Below, piece after piece: positions 17,663 through 26,379 of a stretch of DNA of 64,000 bases; within the stretch, counting starts at the first letter, position 1, and the number at the start of each line of letters is the position of its first letter. Below the pieces are notes generated by a model. That model made no database searches and was not told the origin of the DNA. It saw nothing but the letters and a program-made list of their open reading frames with translations. The stretch covers positions 1,908,501 through 1,972,500 of the forward strand of contig NZ_AP018449.1 of the NCBI RefSeq assembly GCF_003966895.1. Direction: 5' to 3'. The DNA comes from Methylomusa anaerophila. Its GTDB lineage: Bacteria > Bacillota > Negativicutes > Sporomusales > Sporomusaceae. Position numbers and translations under genes: made by a program.

Positions 17663-18407
17663 TATTGCACAAATCCGACTTCTAGATTTAGTACCTCCGA
17701 GCATTCGAAACAATTCGACCGTGCAGGCGGCAGCACAGGCGTTGGACAGGGAATTACAAGCCGTCACGGCAGCCATACCATTAACAGTTTTATTTGCCCG
17801 GATTGACGTGTTGCCGGAAGAGGTCCTAGACGTGTTGGCTTGGCAGCTACACGTTGATTTTTATGAGCCTGTTGGTTTCTCTATTGAGAAAAAGCGTGCA
17901 TTAATCAAACAGTCTATTGCCTGGCATCGGCACAAAGGGACGCCATGGGCGGTAGAGCAGGTGGTGTCGGCTGCGTTTGCAAATGCTGAAGTGGTAGAGT
18001 GGTTCGACTATGACGGCGATCCGTACCGATTCAAGATCCGGACAATCGATAGTCTGACGGACGATGCAGCCTATTCAGGCTTGGTCCGGGCTATCAATAC
18101 TGTGAAAAATACCCGTTCCTGGCTGGACGGCATACAGATTAAGCGTGAAATATCTATTGGGGGAGAAGGTCAAAAGAGTCTATACTTCGGCTTCCTCTCA
18201 GGTCAGGGCGGAAAGAAAACAATTGGTCTGCCATTGCCAAGACAAGCCAACATCAGCCGAAATATCGGCATAGCCAGCCGTAAAGGCGGTCAAATACAGA
18301 TCAATATATCCCGTCCCAGCATTGCACCGACGACACTGTTCGCCGGTGTTTTTATGCGCCGGGGCGGAACCATTACGATAGGGAGGAGATCAAGTGGCAC
18401 AGTATAA
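17652..18407 (+). CDS. Phage tail protein I
   Basis: A 251-aa protein from ATG 17652 with GGAGGTC upstream. The first 180 residues match P2 gpI (LDVLAWQLHVDFYEPVGFSI, RALIKQSIAWHRHKGTPWAV), which sits at the wedge tip and anchors tail fibres. The C-terminal 70 residues are an added R/G/I-rich segment (GQGGKKTIGLPL) absent from P2. It overlaps the fibre gene by 14 nt. Confidence 0.9.
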   Translation: MATNIAQIRLLDLVPPSIRNNSTVQAAAQALDRELQAVTAAIPLTVLFARIDVLPEEVLDVLAWQLHVDFYEPVGFSIEKKRALIKQSIAWHRHKGTPWAVEQVVSAAFANAEVVEWFDYDGDPYRFKIRTIDSLTDDAAYSGLVRAINTVKNTRSWLDGIQIKREISIGGEGQKSLYFGFLSGQGGKKTIGLPLPRQANISRNIGIASRKGGQIQINISRPSIAPTTLFAGVFMRRGGTITIGRRSSGTV

Positions 18408-19599
18408 CGGAATGAGCCTGACGGCCGTTGGGTTGCAGTTGGAAACCAAAGCACAGACCGGGGTACCTATACATTTTACGCGGGTGGCCCTGGGTGATGG
18501 GCAACTGCAGTCAGGGCAGTTGCTTTCAGCGTTGACCAACCTCATCAGTCCCAAATTGAATTTGCCGATCATCGTAAATGATGTGACTGGTACGGGAACG
18601 GCCAGAATGCAAGTCGTGCTGAAAAATGAAGGACTTGCAACTGGTTTTTTCGCCCGCGAGATTGGCGTCTATGCGACCGATCCGGACGCGGGTGAAATAT
18701 TATATGCGGTCGCAAACGCAGGAAACAATGCCGATTACATTCCTGCTGGTGGCGGCGCAGATTTAGTCGAACTGATTTTTGAAGTCTATACCGTTGTCGG
18801 ACAGGCTGCAAATGTAACAGCGGACATAAACACGTCTTTGCTTTACGCAACGGTAACTCAGATGATGAATCATGAAAACAGCACTAACCCTCACCCGGAA
18901 TTTTTGAAACTTGGCGCAACTGTAACCGACTGCAGCAGTGTTATCGTCCAGCAGTCAGACCCAAAAACAATATACCCTATGCCCTTTGACACGCTCAAGC
19001 AAAAAGTCCTCGGCGGCGACGGCAGCGATATGCAAATCCTTGCTGGTCGCGTCGACCAGATAGAACGGGAGCAGGCAAATCAGGCGCTGGCAACGGAAGC
19101 GCAGCAAATATTTCCCGACTACAACGCTATGATCGTAGAAGATTTCGCGAACCCGGACAAGGTGGATACGTTTGAATGCGAAGTAACCAGCATTGCGGCT
19201 GGCGACGATAGTATAGACGTGACGGTTCTGGCAGGGATTGTACCGGGAGCTTCTTATACGATCACAGATGGCGTCTACCAGGAAGTCATGCAGATCAAAT
19301 CCATTGTCAAAAATGGCAGCACGCTCCGGGTCATCATGACTGAGCCGGTCAACAATACCTACTTGACCGGCAGCACCCATATGTACCGTACCACGGCGCA
19401 GATTGTCTCCGATGCTAGCCAGGCCGAAGGCGCGGGGGATCAAAAATCAATTATTTGGCAACCTACTGTTGTCTGGCAAGGTCTAGCAGCAAACAATACT
19501 ACTACTTTATCGCTTAATACTACACAATCAAATTCAGCAGCTTTTATAATTAGCGGAGATATTGGATTTACTGCTGGTGAGTCTGTGACACTGATATAA
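18394..19599 (+). CDS. Tail-collar fibre protein
   Basis: A 401-aa protein from GTG 18394 behind GGGAGGAG. Residues 1-150 are the phage tail-collar fibre domain (LTAVGLQLETKAQTGVPIHF, GFFAREIGVYATDPDAGEIL), which attaches long fibres to the gpI wedge tip. The rest is a repetitive beta-rich shaft with a coiled segment near residue 220 (GRVDQIEREQANQALATEAQ). It is likely the proximal part of the fibre, with the next gene as distal receptor-binding part. Confidence 0.85.
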   Translation: MAQYNGMSLTAVGLQLETKAQTGVPIHFTRVALGDGQLQSGQLLSALTNLISPKLNLPIIVNDVTGTGTARMQVVLKNEGLATGFFAREIGVYATDPDAGEILYAVANAGNNADYIPAGGGADLVELIFEVYTVVGQAANVTADINTSLLYATVTQMMNHENSTNPHPEFLKLGATVTDCSSVIVQQSDPKTIYPMPFDTLKQKVLGGDGSDMQILAGRVDQIEREQANQALATEAQQIFPDYNAMIVEDFANPDKVDTFECEVTSIAAGDDSIDVTVLAGIVPGASYTITDGVYQEVMQIKSIVKNGSTLRVIMTEPVNNTYLTGSTHMYRTTAQIVSDASQAEGAGDQKSIIWQPTVVWQGLAANNTTTLSLNTTQSNSAAFIISGDIGFTAGESVTLI

Positions 19600-19613
19600 G
19601 GGAGGAACATTAG

Positions 19614-21626
19614 ATGGCTTTTAAAATTAATGATATAGGCGGCTATGGTTCCGGGACTCTTGGTGATGTGACAAACCCGTCAACGCAAGTTAATAGTTAT
19701 GCTAATATTACCGCTATCAGCGGAAACACAATTACTATCGGTACAATCAGTGCTGGGGCGGCTACATTTGTCGTAGGTCGGGACGTTTTGTTGCACGTTT
19801 CAGCAAAGACAACGGGAACAGACACTACTTGTCTAGGAAACTGGATAGAGGCCACGATAACAGCTATTTCTGGCAGTACGGTTACGCTTAGCAAGGATGT
19901 CTCAGAATTAATTCCTGCTGCAGTAATGGCAGATTACGGAGTGCAGATTGTGACTATTGCAGATTACGGAACACTGACTCTAAGCAGTTCGTATGCTGCT
20001 ACTCTTGCATATTCTGCTACGAATAAATATGGCGGAATTTGTGCGATTAAATGTAAAACAGCATTGGTATTTAGTGGTGGCGCGATTAATTTAGTAGATA
20101 AAGGCATCCCGGTGGCCAACACGGCACTGCGTCCACTTACCGTCCAAGAATCCAATCAATCCCAAACGGGTTGGGAAAATCATATCACGGTACGCACAGC
20201 CCTCATGAATGCGGGTGATGGCGTAGCTTTTGTATTCGCGAAAACGACGACTATTACAGGTACAGATAGTCGCATCGGCGGAACGGTAGCTGGAACAGCA
20301 TGTTATCCGTATGGGATTGGGGATAACAGCAATGAAGAAGTTGTGGGGGGAAGTACAATTTTCTGGGTATCTGAAACCATTAACGGATTTACACCAACGA
20401 TTATTTCTAAGAGAAAAGCTAGTGGACAAGGATTAGGACGTTGTTACATTGCTACAGAAACAGCATTGCCCAATGATGAAGGGTTATATGCTCAAGATTG
20501 CTTATCGAATCCCACTAGGCTTGGACCCCTAAATATTAAAAATTTCGGTTCAGGTACTTTGGGGGACGTAACAAATCCTACCGGGCAAATCAACAGCTAC
20601 GCAAATATTACATCTGTTAATGGCAAGATCATTACAATTGGCGTGCAAAGTAGTGGAATATATGAAAAATTTGATGTAGGAACGGAAGTCATGTTTCATA
20701 TATCCCGGAACACTGGTTCGGATTATGCCAACTTCGGGAAATTTATGCTGGCTAAAATATTAGCTGTATCTGGAGGGCTACTGACATTGGACACAACGGT
20801 TGCCACGTCTGATATTCCCGCGAACTACAAGTGCCAATTAGTTACCGTAGCCCAATTTAATACATTGACAATAAACAATAACTATACATCTACACCCGCA
20901 TATGACGACTCCAAAGGCTATGGCGGAATTTGCGCTATTAAGTGTAAGGGTAAATTTGATTTATCCAACGGTATTATAAACCTTGTAGGAAAAGGCATAC
21001 CGCCAACCGTAACACGAACTGCCTTACCGACACAATGCAGCGGACAGCAAAAAGATTATCTTCCCTTGTCGCAGGGAAATGGTTCAGCACTGATCGTTGC
21101 AAAATCGCTTACAGGAAATGCCGCGAGTCGAATAGGTGCAACTTATAGTGGCAGTTTATATGGAGGGATTTGTGCTCTTGGAGACGGAGCAAGTACTACT
21201 ATAAGTGGAATAACCTACTCATCTCCAGCCCAAGAAAGCTATTCTGTAAATGGTTATGGGCCTAAAAATGGAAGCAGAAATAATCATTTAACATGGCCTG
21301 CTGGAGGATCTATCGGTCTTTCAGGGGGAACAACTCATTCAGCATATTCCATAACTGGTTATGGGGGAGCTTCTATCTTTTGTGTTGCAGATTCAATAGA
21401 TTTTTTCCAATCTATGTTTAGTACTGGCGGAAAAGGAGGAAATGGGAATTATCCGGCTCCTGCTGGCGGCGGTGCTGGTTATGGCGGCGGCGGCGGTAAT
21501 TGGTCCGGTGTTAGTGGTTATGGCGGATGTGGCGGATGCGGGCTAGGTGGCGAAAGCAACTACGGAGGCATGGGTGGTGGGCCAGGAACTTGCTTTATTT
21601 ATGTGAATAACGTCACAACGGCGTAA
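19614..21626 (+). CDS. Large tail fibre/adhesin with internal duplication and Gly-rich tip
   Basis: A 670-aa protein. A module of about 160 residues occurs twice (about 6-165 and 305-465); each copy starts with GSGTLGDVTNP and contains YGGICAIKCK and a final NLV-KGIP. The C-terminal 60 residues are extremely glycine-rich with short aromatic and cysteine interruptions (GGGAGYGGGGGNW). Glycine-rich tips occur in T-even gp38-type adhesins, so a receptor-binding role is likely. No chaperone domain is visible. Confidence 0.75.
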   Translation: MAFKINDIGGYGSGTLGDVTNPSTQVNSYANITAISGNTITIGTISAGAATFVVGRDVLLHVSAKTTGTDTTCLGNWIEATITAISGSTVTLSKDVSELIPAAVMADYGVQIVTIADYGTLTLSSSYAATLAYSATNKYGGICAIKCKTALVFSGGAINLVDKGIPVANTALRPLTVQESNQSQTGWENHITVRTALMNAGDGVAFVFAKTTTITGTDSRIGGTVAGTACYPYGIGDNSNEEVVGGSTIFWVSETINGFTPTIISKRKASGQGLGRCYIATETALPNDEGLYAQDCLSNPTRLGPLNIKNFGSGTLGDVTNPTGQINSYANITSVNGKIITIGVQSSGIYEKFDVGTEVMFHISRNTGSDYANFGKFMLAKILAVSGGLLTLDTTVATSDIPANYKCQLVTVAQFNTLTINNNYTSTPAYDDSKGYGGICAIKCKGKFDLSNGIINLVGKGIPPTVTRTALPTQCSGQQKDYLPLSQGNGSALIVAKSLTGNAASRIGATYSGSLYGGICALGDGASTTISGITYSSPAQESYSVNGYGPKNGSRNNHLTWPAGGSIGLSGGTTHSAYSITGYGGASIFCVADSIDFFQSMFSTGGKGGNGNYPAPAGGGAGYGGGGGNWSGVSGYGGCGGCGLGGESNYGGMGGGPGTCFIYVNNVTTA

Positions 21627-21637
21627 GGAGGGGGAAT

Positions 21638-23134
21638 ATGTTATCAACTAATACTATCCGCTATGGCACCGACAACTTTGTATTTGATAAAATTGGTCTC
21701 ATTACGTCGGCAATACCGATTGATTGCGCCGCCTTAACAGGTATCGACGGTTTTGTAGTTGCAAGCTATATTCCTGCGAATTGCAACGCAGGAATTATAT
21801 TTAAAATCGGAAATTCATGGCAGAAACTAACCGTTAGCAATGGAACCGGAACGTTAGTAAATGTAACCACGCAAATGATCACAGCCGATTCTGTATTGGC
21901 GGAAGGAAACATAATTGCCGATTTAGCAGCAATCACAAACATCCCTGGGTTTGTAGGCAAACAAATCTACATTGCCATTGCTCTTACAGCCCCTTCGGAC
22001 AGTACAGACATGCCAAGCCTGCAACTGAGTATTAAGGGACATAGCACATCAAGCCAAAACACAACAACCGTTACATCACCGCCTATAGCGCTGGCAAGTA
22101 CAGATGTTGAACTAATTGACCTCCAAGCTCAAACAGCAGTGACTGACGGCGCAACGGCAGCAGTTTCAGTATTGTTACGGCAATCAGGCACTTGGTCAGC
22201 TCCTATGACTTTAACACAGGCACGTAGAAAAAAAGCTTCAGAAATTCAATTCCAGGCGACATTCAACGTGGCGACAATCGGTACTGGTTCTGCACGGGTG
22301 GCAAAAGCCACTGCTATATACCGGTCAAACGATGCCACGGTGTCCGGCAAAACGGCGGAAATTATCTCCGTGACCGAAGACTTTATCAACGAAATGCGAT
22401 ACGGCAGGCTTATGGTTAAGCACCAACGACTGCGCGACGCTGGAATAGCGGCGTATATCAGTATGCGTGACGTGCCCAAAACGCGAGACCGAATTGCTAT
22501 CGGCGTAGGCTCGAACGGCCAGCGGTTGACCTTGACTCTTGGGGTCAAGGATGCCGAGGGAAATATTGTTCCGGATTCAGGCGTCAATCATTCGACAATT
22601 AGAGTCTGGTATGGCTCAAAACAAGTATTTGACTTCGATTACAACACCCAAATTGCGGATACCGGCGTCGTACAGCTCAGCCAAATTTCCGTGACGCCGG
22701 ATGATGGCGTGACCGTATTTGCTTCCTATAAATATGGCTGGCAGCCGGAGGTATGGGAGAAAATGACCGCAGGCGCGACTCAGAAATATGATGACACCAT
22801 GGACAGCACTACATTCTCATATGTGTTGCCTTCGGCGTCTGAGGGAAAAGGTGTTTCTGACGTGAAGATTGTTCTGGACAAACCAGGCGGCCATGTCGCT
22901 GCAGAGGCGCTGGGGACAGCAACCGGCAAAACACAGATGCTTGTACTTGCTCATGCGGCCAAGACGGCCAGTATCGTGGTCTCGGCCAGTATAGGCATAG
23001 CCCAGTGGTCATACGATTACGATAGCCGGATTTTGACGGTAGTTGCGCCGAAAGACGCTACGCTGACTGTGGCGTATGACTGGGTGGCCGAAACACCGGT
23101 AGTACGCGGGTTCGTAGCCGCATGGTCAGAATAA
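21638..23134 (+). CDS. Phage structural protein, probably fibre-associated
   Basis: A 498-aa protein following the adhesin gene by 11 nt, with GGAGGGGG upstream of the start at 21638. It is mostly beta-rich with Thr/Ala/Val repeats. A central segment (MRDVPKTRDRIAIGVGSNGQ) and C-terminal domain (DYDSRILTVVAPKDATLTVA) recall structural tail proteins of other Firmicute prophages. I cannot name a family. Likely roles are fibre tip, adhesin partner or baseplate appendage. Confidence 0.6.
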   Translation: MLSTNTIRYGTDNFVFDKIGLITSAIPIDCAALTGIDGFVVASYIPANCNAGIIFKIGNSWQKLTVSNGTGTLVNVTTQMITADSVLAEGNIIADLAAITNIPGFVGKQIYIAIALTAPSDSTDMPSLQLSIKGHSTSSQNTTTVTSPPIALASTDVELIDLQAQTAVTDGATAAVSVLLRQSGTWSAPMTLTQARRKKASEIQFQATFNVATIGTGSARVAKATAIYRSNDATVSGKTAEIISVTEDFINEMRYGRLMVKHQRLRDAGIAAYISMRDVPKTRDRIAIGVGSNGQRLTLTLGVKDAEGNIVPDSGVNHSTIRVWYGSKQVFDFDYNTQIADTGVVQLSQISVTPDDGVTVFASYKYGWQPEVWEKMTAGATQKYDDTMDSTTFSYVLPSASEGKGVSDVKIVLDKPGGHVAAEALGTATGKTQMLVLAHAAKTASIVVSASIGIAQWSYDYDSRILTVVAPKDATLTVAYDWVAETPVVRGFVAAWSE

Positions 23135-23150
23135 AGAGGAGGTATTGAAA

Positions 23151-23333
23151 TTGGGACAGAGGATGAATAGAGAATCAACGGCGGCAGAAAAGGAAGCCAA
23201 GTCGCAAAAGCAGGAACTTCTGGACACACAGGAACTGGCAGCCGATTTGTATGAGCAGAATCTAGCTTTGCAAAACCAACTGCTTGATACCCAGGAACTG
23301 CTGGCTCAGGTAATTGAAGGGGGTGTAGCCTAA
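23151..23333 (+). CDS. Small coiled-coil phage protein
   Basis: A 60-aa protein, best started at TTG 23151, 8 nt after AGGAGG. Nearly all helical, with a short repeat (LLDTQELAADLYEQ / LLDTQELLAQVIE) suggesting a dimeric coiled coil. It overlaps the next gene by TAATG. Its role is unknown; short proteins of this kind sit between fibre and lysis modules in related prophages. Confidence 0.6.
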   Translation: MGQRMNRESTAAEKEAKSQKQELLDTQELAADLYEQNLALQNQLLDTQELLAQVIEGGVA

Positions 23334-23461
23334 TGGCAACAGCGATTATCCCGGCTCTGGTCAGAGTTTACGCGAACTTGGTCGAGAACGGGCGTCGGAC
23401 AATTGACCAGGTGCCGGAAGACTATAGGGAAGCCGTGCAAGAATATATGAAGCAAAGCTAA
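23333..23461 (+). CDS. CD1375-like small phage protein
   Basis: A 42-aa protein whose ATG 23333 shares a base with the preceding stop (TAATG). The pattern of an aliphatic start, VRVYANLVENGRRTIDQVP and a short acidic helix is that of the CD1375/XkdX-type mini proteins found at the end of tail operons in Firmicute prophages. The function of the family is unknown. A terminator begins immediately after the stop codon. Confidence 0.65.
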   Translation: MATAIIPALVRVYANLVENGRRTIDQVPEDYREAVQEYMKQS

Positions 23462-23462
23462 G

Positions 23463-23489
23463 GGGAGCCAATTGGCTCCCTATTCTTTT
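23463..23489 (+). terminator. Terminator of the tail operon
   Basis: GGGAGCC (23463-23469) pairs perfectly with GGCTCCC (23474-23480) around an AATT loop, followed by TATTCTTTT. It separates the tail operon from the lysis genes, at least partly. Confidence 0.8.
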
Positions 23490-23501
23490 GGGGGTGAGGG
23501 G

Positions 23502-23684
23502 TTGGTTCAAGAAGTATGTATGGAGCATAGCGGACAATGTGAAGCGATATCAACATTGAAACAAAATGACGCTGATATTTTCAAACGTCTTCGCGAACTG
23601 GAAATGGCGGTATGGAAGGCGGCTGGAGCAAGCGGAGTCATTACGGCCGTATTGGTCGTTCTCTTAGAGAAGGTGATCAAGTAG
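23502..23684 (+). CDS. Haemolysin XhlA-like holin-associated protein
   Basis: A 60-aa protein, probably from TTG 23502 behind GGGGGTGAGG. It has an N-terminal heptad-rich helix (ISTLKQNDADIFKRLRELEM) and a single C-terminal membrane segment (GVITAVLVVLLEKVIK). That is the layout of XhlA, which works with holin and endolysin at the cytoplasmic membrane in Bacillus prophages. Confidence 0.7.
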   Translation: MVQEVCMEHSGQCEAISTLKQNDADIFKRLRELEMAVWKAAGASGVITAVLVVLLEKVIK

Positions 23685-23685
23685 T

Positions 23686-23949
23686 ATGTTGGAACAATTT
23701 AAAAGATTTTTAGTCAGCTTGCTCTATGAAAATGGGGTGGCCAGCCGTACAGGTTTGGCCGCCTTATTGCTTATCCTGCTGCCCATGATCATACTGCTGG
23801 CATTGACGGTTTGCATGGCAGTTACTGAACATGATTTTCCCCGATATGACAGCTATATCGGGGCAGTGGAATGGCTTGTTACTGTGGGTGTTGGGTTATT
23901 GGGCTACAACAAAACAATTACATTGAAGAATGGGGGTACTGACAAGTGA
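23686..23949 (+). CDS. Putative holin
   Basis: An 87-aa protein with one long hydrophobic segment at residues 24-47 (ALLLILLPMIILLALTVCMA) and a second, weaker one near 62-76 (AVEWLVTVGVGLLGYN). Small size, membrane segments, charged C-terminus and the position between XhlA-like and endolysin-like genes make a holin likely. I do not recognise the exact holin family. It overlaps the next gene by 4 nt. Confidence 0.6.
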   Translation: MLEQFKRFLVSLLYENGVASRTGLAALLLILLPMIILLALTVCMAVTEHDFPRYDSYIGAVEWLVTVGVGLLGYNKTITLKNGGTDK

Positions 23950-24566
23950 CTAATGAAGAATTAGGCAAAGAAATCGCGTTAGGAATTATCAATACCGGTG
24001 TTGAAGGCGGCTTTGATGCTGTATCATGCAGCACTGCAGGAGATTATCCCAGCATTGGCTGCAGTCAATGGGAAGGACTGAATGGACGAGGAGATGCGTT
24101 ATTGAACAGCATTCCTGGCGGCGATTATTTTGCAGACCGAACCTACAGCGATATTCAAAATAACGGAGAACTTGAAGCATTACGGCAGCTTCTTGGATCA
24201 GAGGAAGGACAGGCTGTGCAGATTCAAATTCTATCCCAAAACTGCACCGAAATGTATGTGAATGAACTGCTGCAGGTTCCAAGCATGGATGATAGTCGGT
24301 GCTTCATCTATGCCGGCATTTGGTGCCCGACTTCGCATAGCGTTGTCCGACGGTTTTTGCAAAATCGGTGGAATCGGTACAATTTGCGGAGCTTGGAGAC
24401 TATGCGAGATATCTTCAGGGACTTGTATTATGTGGCGGCCAGTGTAGGGGAAGAGTATGCGGTAGGTTATGCCAATCGGGCAGAAAATACCTTTCAATAT
24501 GTGGCAAGCTTAAATTTGTCGGCTTACGGCGTAGCTGAATACGGGCAAGGGCCGTTTGGCCGGTAG
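23946..24566 (+). CDS. Putative endolysin (peptidoglycan hydrolase)
   Basis: A 206-aa protein from GTG 23946. The N-terminal pattern (NTGVEGGFDAVSCSTAGDYP, SIGCSQWEG) resembles lysozyme/transglycosylase-like phage enzymes, where a Glu after a Gly-rich turn is catalytic and a GCIQW-type motif lines the cleft. E20 would be the candidate acid. No signal peptide is seen, so export would need the holin. Placement directly after the holin-like gene supports the role; the fold is not proven. Confidence 0.6.
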   Translation: MTNEELGKEIALGIINTGVEGGFDAVSCSTAGDYPSIGCSQWEGLNGRGDALLNSIPGGDYFADRTYSDIQNNGELEALRQLLGSEEGQAVQIQILSQNCTEMYVNELLQVPSMDDSRCFIYAGIWCPTSHSVVRRFLQNRWNRYNLRSLETMRDIFRDLYYVAASVGEEYAVGYANRAENTFQYVASLNLSAYGVAEYGQGPFGR

Positions 24567-24611
24567 GGGATTGCCCGCTTATTTTATTTATCAAAAAGGA
24601 GAGGATTCATA

Positions 24612-24776
24612 ATGAATGCAAACGACTTGAAAAACAAAATCAATGAAACCGGAGCCAAATTCGATGATAAAGTGCAGGAAACCGGGAAGTTTCTTGGCCT
24701 ACCGACATGGGCCGTATGGTTGATTGTTACACTGGCAGTTGTCGGTGCTGTTACGGTTGTTGTTGGGGTGATCTGA
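24612..24776 (+). CDS. Small single-pass membrane protein of the lysis module
   Basis: A 54-aa protein from ATG 24612 behind AAAGGAGAGG. A charged helix (DLKNKINETGAKFDDKVQET) is followed by one C-terminal membrane segment (WAVWLIVTLAVVGAVTVVVG). The stop codon overlaps the ATG of the spanin-like gene (TGATG). It could be an antiholin, a second holin or a partner of the spanin candidate. Confidence 0.6.
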   Translation: MNANDLKNKINETGAKFDDKVQETGKFLGLPTWAVWLIVTLAVVGAVTVVVGVI

Positions 24777-25402
24777 TGGACTGGGTATACAAAAACAGGC
24801 GGGTGCTGTTGTGGGCACTCGCCTTACTTATTATCGCCGCCCTGGCCTGGTTTGTATGGGAGAAACTGCACCCGGCTCAGCCAGTGACAGGCGAATCCCA
24901 GCACCAGGCCGAAACTACCGAAGGCGTTGCCCTGGCTGCAAAAAATGCTCATATAACCTTGTTGGAATCACAGCTTACCGAGGCCGCTAAACAGATTGCG
25001 GAGTTAAAGAATAAGCCACCGGTTACTGTTGTTCAGACAGTACCGGTGGAAGTTGTGAAAACGGTTGAGGTTGAGCGGCAGAAGTCAGGTGCAGATTTTG
25101 CGATTGTAACGGAACCGAAGAATCCCGACAAACAGGTAGATCTGAAACAGGTTGCGGAGCTGTCGGCAGATACCGCGGTGACATTGAATCAGTACAATGT
25201 ATACGCATATCGGAAGGTAATCCGGGGCGTAAATATTTACCCGGACTGGGCCGAATCGGTCAAAAATGCCGGGCCCCGAATTCGGGAGGTTAGTTTTGAT
25301 GTTAGCCAGCGTATTACGAAAGATGGAAAGTACCTGGGCGTGGTTGGTGGGTATAATTTCAAGCACGAAGAAGTAAGGATTGGTTTGAGGTATTCGTTTT
25401 AG
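24776..25402 (+). CDS. Candidate spanin: inner-membrane anchor, coiled coil, barrel-like C-terminus
   Basis: A 208-aa protein from ATG 24776, which shares its A with the stop of the upstream TM-protein gene. Residues 8-28 are a membrane anchor (RRVLLWALALLIIAALAWFV), then a short coiled coil (NAHITLLESQLTEAAKQIAE), a Pro/Val-rich stretch and a charged region. The last 24 residues read as an amphipathic beta-hairpin ending in RIGLRYSF, a terminal Phe as in outer-membrane barrel proteins. In a diderm host a protein linking both membranes would be needed for lysis. No lipobox is seen. Function inferred from layout and position. Confidence 0.55.
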   Translation: MDWVYKNRRVLLWALALLIIAALAWFVWEKLHPAQPVTGESQHQAETTEGVALAAKNAHITLLESQLTEAAKQIAELKNKPPVTVVQTVPVEVVKTVEVERQKSGADFAIVTEPKNPDKQVDLKQVAELSADTAVTLNQYNVYAYRKVIRGVNIYPDWAESVKNAGPRIREVSFDVSQRITKDGKYLGVVGGYNFKHEEVRIGLRYSF

Positions 25403-25490
25403 CATTACCTTTTCCTCGGTGTAGGGGTTTGTTTCCTTTGATAGGTTGCGTATTGGAGGACGTATATAAATAAAAGATGTATAAAAGAAT

Positions 25491-25517
25491 TTGATATTAC
25501 CAATAATGTGTTATAAT
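25491..25517 (+). promoter_or_regulatory. Promoter of the candidate small RNA
   Basis: TTGATA (25491-25496) and TATAAT (25512-25517) are separated by 15 nt. The -10 is preceded by TGT, giving an extended -10 (TGTTATAAT), which can compensate for the short spacer. No ORF with a good ribosome site follows. Confidence 0.55.
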
Positions 25518-25522
25518 TAAAA

Positions 25523-25724
25523 TATATTTAAAATATATAATAAGGGAAGAGTGATATCGGACGATTAACTCTTCGTATGGTAGCGGAAATGTGCCGATGC
25601 ACATGGGTATGGAATAGAACGGCTGACATGCAATCCCGCTTACGAGCTCAGCTTCAATCTTACTGTCGTAAGCCAAGCTACCGAAAAAAGCACCTCGGTT
25701 TTCGGGGTGCTTTTTTCGGTATTT
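25523..25724 (+). ncRNA. Candidate structured small RNA at the prophage end
   Basis: About 200 nt between an extended -10 promoter and a strong terminator, without a plausible protein frame. Stems visible are GAAGAGT/ACTCTTC (25546-25552 with 25568-25574), GTGC/GCAC near 25591-25602, and GCTTACGA/TCGTAAGC (25638-25645 with 25666-25673). A terminator hairpin of about 16 bp follows. I do not recognise an RNA family. The 89-aa frame overlapping it runs through the terminator and is unlikely to be real. Confidence 0.5.
25679..25722. terminator. Strong bidirectional terminator
   Basis: Arms 25679-25694 and 25706-25721 (TACCGAAAAAAGCACC and its complement) pair perfectly around an 11-nt loop. T-runs exist on both strands, so it can end the candidate RNA on + and the TOPRIM operon on -. 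Confidence 0.85.
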
Positions 25725-25737
25725 ATAAGCCTCATTT

Positions 25738-26379
25738 TTACATATTATTGCATTCGGTTAAGAGATCTTTAAGTTTACGCATATTAACGTGCTCCCAATC
25801 CCAAGCGTTAGCTTTGGCAGCTTCTCCGATCTTCATTCCAACGTAATCCTTTTTGATGGATAGATAAGCATGAAGTTTAGATTTATGAATATGAGTGAGC
25901 TTACATCCACATTTTTGGGCTTCTTCCAAGAAAGTTTCTACACAATTAATGGTCGCTTCTGGCTCTTTGGTTATCGACATACAAAGATCTTCCAGCGTAC
26001 CATTTTTATATGTACGTTCATCACCGTCCACGTTTTCGCCAGGTAAAATAGCAAGTGCGATCTTAGGATTTCTCGTTGTAAATTTATACGGGTATGATGG
26101 TGACTCTAAAGAGACCTGGCTAAGTGATTTCTGCACACTTTTAATAGCCGCTGATGCGTCAGTCTCTGCATCGCGAATAACAACGATGCTTTTAATTTTG
26201 TTATAATCTGGCCGCAAACTAAATATTTCAAGATATGTAGCTAATTGATTTATTCCACCGAAATCAAATACTTGGATATTTTCTAGTTGATAAGTGCGGC
26301 AAGCCCAGATACAAAACCACATTATATCAATGCCTTCTGCTAATATTGCATTTTCTTTAAGTATTTTTTCTTGCCTCAT
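25738..26379 (-). CDS. TOPRIM-type DUF3226-like protein, partner of the AAA ATPase
   Basis: A 213-aa protein beginning one base after the ATPase stop (TAAATG), with GGAGGTAAG as ribosome site inside the ATPase end. The N-terminal ILAEGIDIMWF fits the TOPRIM glutamate motif and VVIRDAETDAS the DxD-like motif. ILPGENVDG and NGTLEDLC match the later conserved blocks of DUF3226. Such TOPRIM proteins paired with AAA ATPases occur in OLD-like and PARIS-like defence systems as nuclease or toxin effectors. Placement at the prophage end suggests cargo. Confidence 0.7.
   Translation of the reverse strand: MRQEKILKENAILAEGIDIMWFCIWACRTYQLENIQVFDFGGINQLATYLEIFSLRPDYNKIKSIVVIRDAETDASAAIKSVQKSLSQVSLESPSYPYKFTTRNPKIALAILPGENVDGDERTYKNGTLEDLCMSITKEPEATINCVETFLEEAQKCGCKLTHIHKSKLHAYLSIKKDYVGMKIGEAAKANAWDWEHVNMRKLKDLLTECNNM

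Noticed and set aside
25577..25846. 89-aa open frame
   Set aside because: It crosses the strong terminator at 25679-25722 and continues antisense into the TOPRIM gene.
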